NCBI GenBank assembly: GCA_015698045.1 | Contig: BLAL01000285.1 | Span: 1,302,001-1,366,000, forward strand | Length of the DNA: 64,000 bases | Reading direction: 5' to 3' | From: Rhizophagus clarus | Taxonomy: Eukaryota > Glomeromycota > Glomeromycetes > Glomerales > Glomeraceae | Part shown: in pieces, positions 47,846-59,129 of the stretch | Layout: each line of letters begins with the position of its first letter | How positions within the stretch are numbered: the stretch's first letter is position 1 | The notes under the pieces: model-generated | Told to the model about the DNA's origin: nothing | Seen by the model: the letters and a program-made list of their open reading frames with translations, nothing else | The model's database searches: none | Position numbers and translations under genes: made by a program

Positions 47846-49528
47846 ACTTTTTTTTTCCAAATTATTGTGTTGGTTTCAAATCCAATATTACATTATTAAT
47901 AATATTATTAGTTTTTTTATAAGCCCAACTAAATCACCCATTATTATTAATTAATAAGTACATTTGATCATAAATTTTTTTAATTATTATATTACTTTTT
48001 AATGTTATGTAATTTTTATCTGTTAACATTTTGAATAAAGAATTATCAAATGTTGTATTTAGAATTTCCTGTTCTTTTGATAACTTTTCACTTTCCAATT
48101 ATTGTTTTTCTTACTTTGAGTATTTTATTTGCTGATAAGAAGGTTTAAAGTAATGCTTTATATTTTCAGATTTACTCAATTTGTCTTTTTTTTCAATGTT
48201 GTTGGCTTTTTTCCATGCTATTGTTGCTGTACATCTTGAAAGTCAAATAAGCTCTTTAAAGTGAATAATAAAAGATTCTAATAGTGTAACTATAAATATT
48301 GTAATTATTATCAATTTTTAATTAAAATAATATTAATTTTAACATCAGCATACAATAATTTTTAAATAGAAATGACAATTTTAATATTGACATAAGCAAA
48401 TTTTTAATAACCAATATAGGATTCCAAATAATATATATATAGGTCATATTAAAATCCAAATTTTTTACTATAAATAATAAGCAAATTATTTTAAACTCTA
48501 TTAAGCAAAATTTTACTATAATATCAAAAATTTTATATTGTTAAGCAACTTATTTTATGACATATATAAAAACTTTTATAAATAATTTCTAAATTTATAT
48601 TTATAGTATAATTTATTATAAAAATTAAAATACAAATAAATTTTAATGTGATAAATAACCTTTCAATAAATATTATACCTAGAGTTATAAAAAATAAAAT
48701 ACAATTATTTTCAATCATTTTGAACAACTTTACTTAAGCACAAATAGTTGATTTTATTTAACCAAAATAGTAAAATTACACTTTAAAATTAAAAATCAAA
48801 TAAATAATAATAAATAATTAAAAGTACAAAATTTGATTGTATTTTACAAATATTAGTTCAATTATCCTAAAATTTTTATTATAAATAGATTCAATCCACT
48901 AAACAATTTTACTTAAGTAAAAAAAGGCAATTTTATTTAGCCAAAATGGTAAAATCATACTCTAAAGTTGCAAAATGATTTTTCACAAAAAAATTGATAA
49001 TATAAAAATAACCAATATTTCATAAATATTATACCAATTGTTATAAAAATTAATATACAAATAGATTTAATCTTGTTGAACAACTTTATTTAAGTAGGTA
49101 AAGTGATTTCATTTGATCAAAGTGATATAATTATGTCTTGAAATTAAAAGAGAGAAAAAAATTTTGGAATTAATACTATTTGAAAAATACAAATTTCTTT
49201 ATAAATATTATATTCATTAAGAAAATTAAGATTCAAGTACTTTTAATATTATTGAACAGCTTTACTTAAGTATAAATTCCATTAAACTAAAATTTATTTT
49301 ATATATAATTAAATTTAGTAAATAAAAAACAAGAATAAGAGAATATTATTATAAAAAATATATTTTTTTTATAAATATAATATTTAATTTTATGAAAATT
49401 AAAGTGTATAAAATCAATAATATATTGAAAAAAGAAAATATCTTTTAAAAGTATAGTGAAATTATCAAAAGTATAATAAAACTTCTTTATTAAGATTGTA
49501 ATAGAGTTAAGTATTATATAGTAAAAAC
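47846..49528. other. Gene-free AT-rich region
   Basis: AT-rich with recurring AACTTTACTTAAGTA-like blocks (48725, 48905, 49085, 49260), a loose ~180 bp periodicity on the plus strand. No gene seen. Confidence 0.5.
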
Positions 49529-49545
49529 TATGTCACATACATATT

Positions 49546-49640
49546 TTTTTTTTTTTTTTTTTTTTTTTTGGCGTTGATAACGCTAATATCTTTATTGAAA
49601 ATTACTGGACTACATAATAATCACTAATAATTAAACCTAG
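49546..49640 (-). mobile_element. Very short retroposon tail with target duplication
   Basis: A ~25 nt T-run followed by GGCGTTGATAACGC (a small hairpin on the minus strand next to the poly(A)). It is flanked by TATGTCACATACATATT (49529-49545) and TATGTTACATACATATT (49641-49657), 16 of 17 identical. This is a strongly 5'-truncated non-LTR or SINE insertion. Confidence 0.7.
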
Positions 49641-49657
49641 ATATGTTACATACATAT

Positions 49658-52235
49658 TATATTACAAAAATTCAGAATTAAACTAAACTAGTAGAATAAT
49701 GCAAATTCTTAAGGTTCAAAAAAAAATTTTTTGTCTTTTTTGATTACCTTTCTTTTCATGATAACTATATGAATAAATACAATATTTTAGAAATAACTTT
49801 TAGCATTTAACTACCTAGACACTTAAGAAACAATATCTCTAACACTTTGAAACCCTCTTTTGAGAATTATAAATTAAATTAGCCATAAAACCCATCTTAA
49901 ACAAGAACGAAAGGAAAGGGATTTTTAAAAAAATAATTATTGGTATACTATAAGAACTACTATAATATATAAAATATATAAGAGAAAAGTTTTATTGTTA
50001 AATAAAAAATAACTAAAAAAAATTTAACTATATTCTAAAAAAAAAAAAATTCCCTATCATTGTTATTCCCTATATAAAAACATGTTAGATCCAGTTATAA
50101 CTTATAGTGTTGTACTAAAAAGACTCCTTTTTCTTGGTGAAAAATAATTGGTGTTTTGTTTATGTATATCAGATAAATTTGGTAAATAATTGTGTTGATT
50201 ATTTGTGGCTGAATAATTACGTGATTTGTATTCTTCATGCAGTTGTGATCCTATTTTCTATAAAAACAAAGAAAAATATTAAAAAAGAACGTAAGAAGAA
50301 AAAAGGTAAAAATAATATAAAGAGAATATGAAAAAAGTGTTCTTTTTCATATGTAACAAAATCTATGATGTATTAAGGTCCTACACAAACTACTAACACT
50401 AATAAGGAGATCAAATTCTTTGTAGATATACTAGTAAAAACACATAAAATTTCTGATTATTTTTAGAAAACAAAAGAAATGGTGTCTGATTATGTTACTA
50501 GCTTTGCTAGACTACAAAAATATTAAGTATTTATATGTTTACTAGAAAAAAATTTTTTTCAACCCTATAAAAATGTGATAACTCTTACAAAAATTTATGG
50601 TTACAGAAAAAGAAGGAAGAGAATTTTTTTTGAAATTAAAATTTTTTTTTATATATATATACTGTATATAGTATAAAAATCACCCCTTGCTATTCAAAAT
50701 CTATATATAACTTTAACAATTTTAACTTTCTATTACGCATTTATAATTATGACTTTTTTTATATTTTGCTTTCTAATAAGCAAAATTTTATATGATTTAA
50801 AAAAAAATTTTATATGATAAATAAGCAAAATTTTTTGTTACTTATATATATATTGTTTAGAATCTTACTATAACCTATAATATATGGTATTTAAAATTTT
50901 AACTTATCAAATTATACTATTTTATTCCAATTACTTACTATCCAATTTTATATCGTTTTGTAAAATTTAAATATTTTTATAATATTTTTTAATAATAATG
51001 GCTTCTTATACTGCTAAACTATTTTTTTTTAATGCCCTATATATTGTACTTGCACTTACTTTAGTATTATAATTAATTAAAGATTTTTGAATTTAAAATA
51101 CATTAAAATATTTTTATTATTATATTTTTTTATAATATTATGTTTATAACATTTATTTAACTTACATAAATAATTTGAACAAAGCTTGTTTTGAATTTTA
51201 CTGGTTTTCTTATACTTTTTTTTTAGTTTTATAATAGTTATATGATTTTTACAACTAATTTTAATGGCAATTTTTCTTATTGTATATCCTTTTTCAAGCT
51301 TTATAATAGCTCAAGTTCTCTGGTCAATAGATAATTACATCTTAAAAGTAATTAATAAAAAAATATTTTTTTTAAACAAATATGTATAGAAAAAAGTGGT
51401 TTAAAAATATTAATATAAAATAAAAATTTTTTTTACACTTTGTTTTTATATTTTTTACAAAATAACAAAATAAATGCATCATAGTTATAAGAAAAAATTA
51501 CATAATGGTAAATTATATAATGCAATATAAAGGTAATATTTATAATTTTAAAAATTAATATTTATATTACTTATTTAGAAAATATTAAAATTAAATTGGT
51601 TTATTTTAATTAATAAACATGTAATTTAATAATTTATAAATTCTGGTACATTTATTTTGATGCTCACTCAAATTATATATAAATTTTAGCTTTAAAATTT
51701 GCTATCTTAAAACAAGTAATTGGATTTTAATAATCTTTAATTTATTAGATTTATCTTAATGAAATAAATATTTTGAATATAAAATATTTTTCTAAGTGCA
51801 GTATTAACTGAAATATCATATTTAGAAATTTAATTATATAGGATCTAACTTAATAATATTTAAGATCTTATATAACTGGCATTATAATTATTATAATATT
51901 ACAAAATTTAATTCAATTTCAGACTATAAACTGATGAAAACCAACTTGTAACTGAAATTTGGTAATTATAATTATTAATAAAAATAATATATAGGTTAAG
52001 AGATTTATGGTAACAGTAATTATAGCTAAATTTTTATTATAGAGAGGTAGTTTAAATCAGTTCTATAAAATTGAATTCTTAGTATAAAACGATATTATTA
52101 CATAGAGGGTAATAGTATGGAAATCTGACTGTATATATGTACAAAGTTCTAATTTTTTTAATATTCTTTTTATTAATAATCTAGTTTATAAAAGTTTATG
52201 ATTAACAGAAATAAATATGTGTACATACAGTATAT
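49658..52235. other. Gene-free AT-rich region
   Basis: AT-rich, no convincing gene. The small frame at 50134-50331 has no recognisable features. The 3' untranslated region of the cyclophilin gene should lie at the right edge. Confidence 0.5.
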
Positions 52236-53201
52236 TTAATATTGACCACACTCAGTTATAACTACTTGTAACTTAGGTCGATTTCCAGGTCCAGTAGAAA
52301 CATTCTCAATTTTTCTTAACGTAAGTAATCCGTCAATAAGTTTTCCAAAAACCACATGTTTACCATCTAAAAAATCACATTTAGCACATGTAATAAAAAA
52401 CTAATCCAGCAATTTTTAAATCAGTATAATTTAACATATTGATAATATTTTCAAAAATAAGTGCAAATACCTGACATCCATTTGAATTTGAGCCACTATT
52501 TGCCTAATTAAAATGGTTAAAAAATCATGTTAAATAAGACAAAATAAAAACCAAATACTCTTAGAAATTTACCATCGAAAGTAATCCAGGACCAGTATGT
52601 TTTAATTCAAAATTTTCGTCCGGAAATTTTTCCCCATATATACTAAATGAGCCGGTTCCATCGTTCTAGACAAAATATGAATATTCTTTTCAATAACAAA
52701 CAAAATAATAAGTCAAAGATCAATTTGATTTACCTTTACAAAGTCGCCGCCTTGAATCATAAAATCTTTTATAACTCTTTAATTAAAAAGTCAAAATAAT
52801 TATTTAATAAAATGAAGTCTGTAATCTACAGGAGAGATTTATTACCTATGAAATTGCGCATTTTTATAACCCTGTGGAACTCCATTTTTCCTATAAATTG
52901 ATTCATAAATATAAAGAGTTAGAAGGACGAAAAAAAATTTCCTTTTTTTTAAAAAAAACATAATAGTGAATGGTTCAAACAAAACAAATTGATATTTACT
53001 TGAATTCACCTGTACACAGTTGTCTATAAAATATGTAATCAATTAGTCGAACTTAAACAATAACCTTACCAAATTCATTTACCTAAAATTCTCGGCAGTT
53101 TTAGGTACTACGTCCGCAAACAATTCCATTTTCATTCTACCTGCCGGTTGATTTCCGATTGAAATATCAAAAAATACTATAGGGTTTTCTTTCTCTAACA
53201 T
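52236..53201 (-). CDS. Cyclophilin H-type peptidyl-prolyl isomerase
   Basis: Prolyl isomerase of the U4/U6.U5 tri-snRNP, where cyclophilin H binds PRP4-type protein in the nucleus. Seven exons: 53201-53083, 53023-53000, 52890-52846, 52776-52734, 52665-52573, 52503-52471 and 52400-52236; 173 residues against ~177 in animals. Seen: [75 protein letters not shown], and [13 protein letters not shown]. The catalytic Arg (FHR), Phe and Gln of FMIQG, and His of KHVVFG are present. Cyclophilin H rather than A is favoured by the start NPIVFFD, by [13 protein letters not shown], and by the ending [12 protein letters not shown]. It is divergent from the gene at 53413 with 211 bp between starts. Confidence 0.95.
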
Positions 53202-53412
53202 TTTTTCGTGTTGGAATTAAAAAGAATCTAGGACTCCGACAACCGTTTTAGGACCAAAAATCAAATGTCACGTGAAATCACGAATGATGTAATCAAAAAA
53301 TTTACTTGGCTGGTCAGCCAAACTGCGTTTTTTCAGACATAATAACAATAAAGGTTGAACATTTCACACATATATCGAAACAATTTCTCTCGCGATAACA
53401 TCGATTCTTAAA
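53202..53412. promoter_or_regulatory. Short divergent promoter
   Basis: 211 bp between two opposite start codons, less AT-rich than the surroundings. It must hold both promoters; a TCACGTGA palindrome lies near 53268-53275. No TATA element is obvious. Confidence 0.55.
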
Positions 53413-54935
53413 ATGCCGCGCCCCCCAAAACCAATTAAAAGAAGTATATTAGAAAACAGGAAGGCAAAATTTACACAAAATGGTAAATATTTTTTAATGA
53501 ATATAAATAAATATATGTGTATATATAACATCTATAATATAATTTTCACAGAAAGAGACTTGGAGAACACGAAGTTCAAAACTTCAGAAGCAACTTCAAA
53601 AAATGAAAAATTAGATGATGAACCAGTTTTTAATCTTGTACTGACACCGGATATATTAAGAGATCTTGAAAATCCTTCGGAAAAAATATCCTTAGAAAGA
53701 AAACCTGTCCTGTCCACAAAATTTAATTCAGTTAAAAGTTCTCCTGCTATTGAAATTTCATCGTCATCTGGCGAAGAAGAACTTTTCTATCATTTATCCT
53801 CATCTAGAGAAGTGAGATGTTCATTTCCCACCAAAGCATTGTCTTCATCGGAAGATAATAAGAAATCTTTACTGGGAGTAAATAGCTCATTAGCAAATAC
53901 AAATGAATTGTCTAAAAGGCGAAATTTATCGACACCCAAAAGACATAAAAGTAAAATGTTCTTAATTGAACAGAAACCGAAAAAAGAGGTTGAAATGAAT
54001 AGTGAAGACAGCGAAAGCGATCCTTTTGGATTTAGAAAAGCTGAGAAAAGGAATATGAAAAGAAAAGGTCAGAGTAAATTTTCGGATGATTCCGAAAAGT
54101 TCGATGTCACCACTATTAGTACATATAGCAACTATAATGATAACGTTCAAAGTGAAATGACTTCTCGGAGCATTTCACTTAATAAAGAAAATGACATCAA
54201 AGGTTCTGGTGATCTTTGTGAAATTGGTAAAGAAGATTGGATCCAAAGAAGTCAGGAGAGTAAAGACTATAATGCTTCAATCGAAGATAGAAATGATGAT
54301 AATCAAGTTGACGATAGAAAAGATGATGATCAAGTTGATAATGATAATAGTCAACCGATCCATGATGATCATCTTTCAACAGAAATTGATAAAGAATCTT
54401 TGGAAGTGACCCCTATAAAAACTCCAAGAGATAAAAATAAAAAGGAAGAAAAGAAAACGCCGAATGCTATGTCTTCGAAAGTAAGAAAAACTTCAAATAT
54501 TACAAAGACTGCTGACCTTGTATCTCTCTTACCTCCTCGTCGTCGGCAGTTAAAACGTGCGTCTAAAGACAAGGTTGATAAATATAGTGATACTCAATCT
54601 GACTATGAAGGAGAAGTAACGTCTCTTGGTGAAGATGCAAGTTCAAACTATAAAAAGAAAACGCAAAAACGAAAATTACAAAAATTAGGAAAAATAGCAA
54701 ATGAGAAGAGCGAAAAGAGAAAAACTAGAAAGATCAAAAAGGAACCTCTCACTTGTGAATCAAGAGAATTAGATGAGGTAAGTAAAATTCTTTCAAGAAA
54801 AAAAAAGAATAAACAAAAGAACTTACATTAATGATAATCTTTTATATCAAGAAAATCAAACAAGAGCGCACGAAACGTACTCGACATACAGAAGAGATTG
54901 ATAAATTTGTGCTGGTCGAGGAAGCCGTTCGCTAA
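53413..54935 (+). CDS. Unnamed disordered, Lys/Ser-rich nuclear-type protein
   Basis: Three exons: 53413-53482, 53552-54777 and 54852-54935, giving 459 residues. The first intron is 69 nt with no stop and a multiple of three, so unspliced RNA would add 23 residues in frame. The protein starts MPRPPKPIKRSILENRKAKF and has serine/acidic patches (EISSSSGEEE, NSEDSESDPFGF), an Asp/Asn-rich repeat (DDNQVDDRKDDDQVDNDNSQ), a motif TADLVSLLPPRRRQLKR, and many KKRK-type basic stretches. No catalytic or structured domain was recognised. Composition suggests a chromatin or kinetochore-type scaffold with short linear motifs; this is a guess. The short C-terminal exon encodes KIKQERTKRTRHTEEIDKFV. Divergent partner of cyclophilin H. 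Confidence 0.8.
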
Positions 54936-55431
54936 TCAACCCAAGAAGTCAATTTGAAATAATTAGTGTCGCAAAAAAATGAGAAGGTTGAAAACTTATA
55001 AGTGGTCAAGTTGAAATTAATATGTATTTTAAAGTAAAAATTAATAATTAGAGACGGGCATTTATATGGTTGGGCATATAATTAACGAACACCATTTGGC
55101 AATTATCCTTTTGTTTTCTCAAATCAAAAAAGTAAAATGAAAATAAAAATAAAATAGTTCGGTAAAAATCTTCGTACAAAAAATTAATCAACAAAAACTG
55201 CTTTGAACAATAAAACTGCGTTTGTATAAAACAAAACTCGTATAATTGATGTTTGAAATGAAACTTTAGGCAAAATATCAAATTGATTAAGTCTCAAGAT
55301 TTAAAAAAAAAAAGAAAAAAAGAAAAAAAGAAAAAAATAAATTAAGGCAATCATTTAACTAAAAATATAAATGAATAATAATATTAATTAAAAACCTTTT
55401 TTTTAAAAATAAATAAATAAATAAATAAAAA

Positions 55432-55462
<31 letters not shown>

Positions 55463-56521
55463 GAAAAAATAAAAAATAAAAATAAAATAAAATAAAATAA
55501 AAAAAAAAAAAAATTTAAGGCTATTATTTTTATCCTTTTTAAATATATTTTTTCCTTTGTATATTTTTGAAATTTTTATAAAAAAATCATCAAAATAAAA
55601 TTATAAATTAAAATCAAATAATACAATATATTTTCTTTTAAAAAAGGTTTAATTAAGTCAACAGGGTAAAAAAAAAAGTATATATACTGAAAACGACTTA
55701 TAACAAAAAAAAAATGATAATATAAAAAGAGGGGAAAGCTTATAATTAGATACAAGGAAAACGAAATCAAATAAAGGGAAAATTTGGTATGATCAAAAAT
55801 AATTATATAATTCAGTTATTAGAGTGATCAAAAAGAAATGAAAAAGATCAAATAAATTAACCATTGGAATAAATTGAAATTAGATCACTCTATTCAACTA
55901 AGAAAGAAAGAAAAAACTATGAAACCTAAAAAAAAAAAAAAAATTGAAAAGGGAATGGGCAGAAAAATGAAAATTTACATCTATATAATATTACTTTAAG
56001 AACTTTTTGAAAGGATCAGAAAATTAAGTATAGTTCAACATTTTTTTTTGTTTTTTTTTCAAAAAAAAAAAAAAAAAAAAAAAAAAAGAAAAATAAAATA
56101 AAAAAAATCCCACACCCATTATTCGAAATGTTATAAGATCACCCAAACAACCCAATAGACCGATGGGCCAAATAAAACAATTTTTTTTTAAAAAAAAAGG
56201 TAAAACAGCAAATCATCATATAATTATAAAAAGGATAAACTTTAAAACAAATTTTTTAATAAAAAGGTTTCTGAAGACCGAATAATAAAAGGAGAGGGAT
56301 ATATATATAATGCAAGAAAGCGAAATTTTGTATTATATAGCTACAAGAAAGATAAGGGTGAGATCAAAAAAGAAACCCTCAACCATAAATTCCACCCTTA
56401 GCGAAACCAAATTTTCTCTAATATCTACTTAATAATACTAAAGTAAATGAATAACTAAGAAAACAAAAGAAATATACTTAATATTCTTCAAGTGCAAAGT
56501 ATTCTTACTAACCACTTTCCA
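54936..56521. other. Convergent intergenic region with A-rich tracts
   Basis: Lies between two gene 3' ends. Long A and AAAAT/AAATAAAT runs at 55300-55515, 55925-55945 and 56060-56100. No gene seen. It probably contains both 3' untranslated regions. Confidence 0.6.
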
Positions 56522-58354
56522 TCATTCATCTACTTCTTCACCGACTTCATCGTCAACGCTATCGATATTTCCTGCCTCTGAATCACCCGCATGAAGAACT
56601 CTAGCATCGGATTCTCCGTTGTTACGTCCCTTAGTCTTTCCGCCCGTACCATTACTTGAGCTAGTAGAAGCACCTCGTGGAGGATTGCCACAACGATCCT
56701 TACCATAGTTGATACGAAATTTTTTATATTCTTCTTTCAATTTTATATTCTCAATGGCTTTCATGGCAGACGTGATTGAAGTAAAATTGACAAACCCACA
56801 GTTCTTTTCCTTAAGAATATTGACAAGTTCAATCTCACCAAATTCAGAAAAGTCTCTTTTAAGTTTTTCTTCGCTCATATTATCATCAATTTGTCCAACA
56901 TAAACGTTTCGAGAAGCACTTTGAGTATTAACAGCCAATTGAATATATCCTGGTAAAGGACCTGGATTTTTTCCCCAGCCAATCTTAAGGCGACGATTTT
57001 TGACCATAACACCTGTTTGTTGAGCCAAATACATAAAACTATTGGCAGAACTAGGGTCAATAAAAGTGATAAAAGCTATATGTTTTTCTGGCATATAACG
57101 AATTTGTTGAAGAATTCCACCTCGAATGACATTACATATTTCTTCGCAAGATGTATCTGGATGGATATTACCAAGATAAATCGTACGATTACCAATAGCG
57201 GAACCAGAAGTTGCACTACCAGCCGCAGATGAAGCAGAGGAGAAAAGTGGACTAGTAGGACTTCTTAATTCAGAGCCATTATCAAGATGACTAGTAGCGG
57301 CAACAACTGCATTTTGATACGGATCAAAACTCGCGAAACCCATATTACTGAAACTTTGAAAATTAAGAGCTCCGGTTGGAAACGCAGCATATTGAGCAGT
57401 CGTTCCATTACCTATATTAGGTCTCTGAGCACATCGATCTTTTCCATAATTTACTTTTTTATTAGCATATTTAGATTCAGTTGGTAAGCTTTGTACAGCT
57501 TTCATGGCACTAGCAATAGTCAAGAAATGAACAAAACCAATGTTCTTTTCTCTAACAATCTTGACAGTATCAATAGGACCATATTTTGACAAATCTTCGC
57601 GTAAAGTACTTTCTGTAATTGTGTCATCTAAGTTACCCAGATAAACATTACGCGTAGCATTTTGAGTAGATACTGCAACTTGAACATTTACAGGTACCGG
57701 AGAAGCTTTGCCCCACCCGACCTTCAATTCTTGCCCTTGGATAAGGATTTTGCGAGTTGAAGCATCTTGATAAAATGTCATAGCTGCAGCACCATCCATA
57801 AACGAAATAAAAGCACAACTTTTATCAGCAAGTATACGGACCGACTCTATTGGGCCAACTCTAACTTGATTAAGAATTTCGTCAACTGGTGCGTCCGGAG
57901 GAAGATTTCCGAGATAAACGGTTCGACCAGTTGCGTTTGTAGGAGTAGCGGCGACGGCAGTTTGTTGGTAAGAAGTTGGAAACTGTGCGGCGGAGAACGC
58001 CCCAGAAAATTGTGGAACCATACTACTGACGTTGGGAGTATATTGACTCATTGAGGTAGCGTATTGCGATTGGTGATATCCGCTCATGGTTGCAAAGTGA
58101 CCGGCAGTATGACCTGGATGATGGTGAAAACCAGCTGTACCTTGAGAGTATGAAGGGTTACCCATCATCATAGCTGATGGACCAACAGGAGGAAAATGAC
58201 TGTATAAATCACTATTTGAAGAACCTTGTACAAGGTCACCTCTCATACCTCCACCCAAAGAGTAACTGTTACCGCTGTAAGCGCTTTGTCCAAATCGTGG
58301 TTTTTTCTGGTTGTTATCGTGACTTTGATTTCCGTAATCGTTAGGACGTTTCAT
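56522..58354 (-). CDS. Nrd1/Mrn1-like protein with four RRMs
   Basis: Post-transcriptional regulator of the fungal Nrd1 (S. pombe)/Mrn1 family, which binds mRNAs through tandem RRMs. One exon of 610 residues from the ATG at 58354 (MKRPNDYGNQSHDNN...); the frame stays open up to an ATG at 58462, but that extension (MTVFFHQYDLYNLLLVFMLF) is unlike the family. The N-terminal ~140 residues are Gly/Ser/Tyr/His-rich and disordered. The RRMs start near residues 144 (RTVYLGNLPPD), 235 (RNVYLGNLDD), 390 (RTIYLGNIHPD) and 482 (RNVYVGQIDD), arranged as two similar pairs; each pair ends with a VNYGKDRC or INYGKDRC motif. The C-terminus is acidic. No defect seen. Confidence 0.93.
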   Translation of the reverse strand: MKRPNDYGNQSHDNNQKKPRFGQSAYSGNSYSLGGGMRGDLVQGSSNSDLYSHFPPVGPSAMMMGNPSYSQGTAGFHHHPGHTAGHFATMSGYHQSQYATSMSQYTPNVSSMVPQFSGAFSAAQFPTSYQQTAVAATPTNATGRTVYLGNLPPDAPVDEILNQVRVGPIESVRILADKSCAFISFMDGAAAMTFYQDASTRKILIQGQELKVGWGKASPVPVNVQVAVSTQNATRNVYLGNLDDTITESTLREDLSKYGPIDTVKIVREKNIGFVHFLTIASAMKAVQSLPTESKYANKKVNYGKDRCAQRPNIGNGTTAQYAAFPTGALNFQSFSNMGFASFDPYQNAVVAATSHLDNGSELRSPTSPLFSSASSAAGSATSGSAIGNRTIYLGNIHPDTSCEEICNVIRGGILQQIRYMPEKHIAFITFIDPSSANSFMYLAQQTGVMVKNRRLKIGWGKNPGPLPGYIQLAVNTQSASRNVYVGQIDDNMSEEKLKRDFSEFGEIELVNILKEKNCGFVNFTSITSAMKAIENIKLKEEYKKFRINYGKDRCGNPPRGASTSSSNGTGGKTKGRNNGESDARVLHAGDSEAGNIDSVDDEVGEEVDE

Positions 58355-58462
58355 TGTTGATTTGTCGGTATAACTCTCAGTCCCAAATCCTTCCGAATGG
58401 GAGAACAACATAAACACAAGTAATAAATTGTAAAGGTCGTATTGGTGGAAAAAGACCGTCAA

Positions 58463-59129
58463 AAGTCGAGCTCGTATCCTCGAACTCTAATAAAAGGGAC
58501 AATAAAAGGTGAATGACCCCTAATATAAAGTTTCTTTTAATGAACCTATAAGAAACGCTTGGGGATTTTTTTTTTTTTTTTTTTTTTCGAAAAAAAAAAA
58601 ATTTTTTTTTTTTTTTTTTTGATGTGTATATGATCAATCTTAAAGCTAGACGGTAGTCTTCAAAGACCCCTAAATTTTGTACAAGTATTCGTCACAAATC
58701 GGTAAATTTCGGCAAGAAAAATTATTCGTTAATTGGCCAGCATTACATGCAAGTAGCAAATATTTACAAATCAAAACGGAAGTCTTCAAATTATACAATT
58801 TATCCGATCTAAATTATTAAGTCGAATTTTAGAGTTTCATTGAACACCTATACTGCGGTTTATACAATATTGTACTATCAATTTTTTATTTTCAATATTA
58901 CACATAGTCATCTAGATATTTGCCTAGATCTAAAAATCATATTAGACAACCACAAAAATGTTTTGTAATGTATCTGTCGAACAGAATAACAGTCTAATAT
59001 ATATATATATATCGAAAATTTTACGAATCAAGATGATGAGTATCTTTTACTATCTTTTTATGCAATATATATTGTGGTACAAATAGATAACTGCTGAAGA
59101 AGTTACTACAAAAAGAAGAAAATGATATT
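58463..59129. other. Intergenic: Nrd1-like upstream region with T/A homopolymer hairpin
   Basis: Between the Nrd1-like start and the synthetase stop, both genes on the minus strand. It contains consecutive homopolymers T(~22) CG A(~12) T(~19) at 58566-58620, able to form a hairpin. The rest is AT-rich and holds the Nrd1-like promoter and the synthetase 3' region. Confidence 0.6.

Noticed and set aside
53962-54572. Minus-strand open frames opposite the disordered protein
   Set aside because: Shadows of the plus-strand coding exon; no splice or family support.
56709-58054. Plus-strand open frames opposite the RRM protein
   Set aside because: Antisense shadows of a clear four-RRM coding exon.
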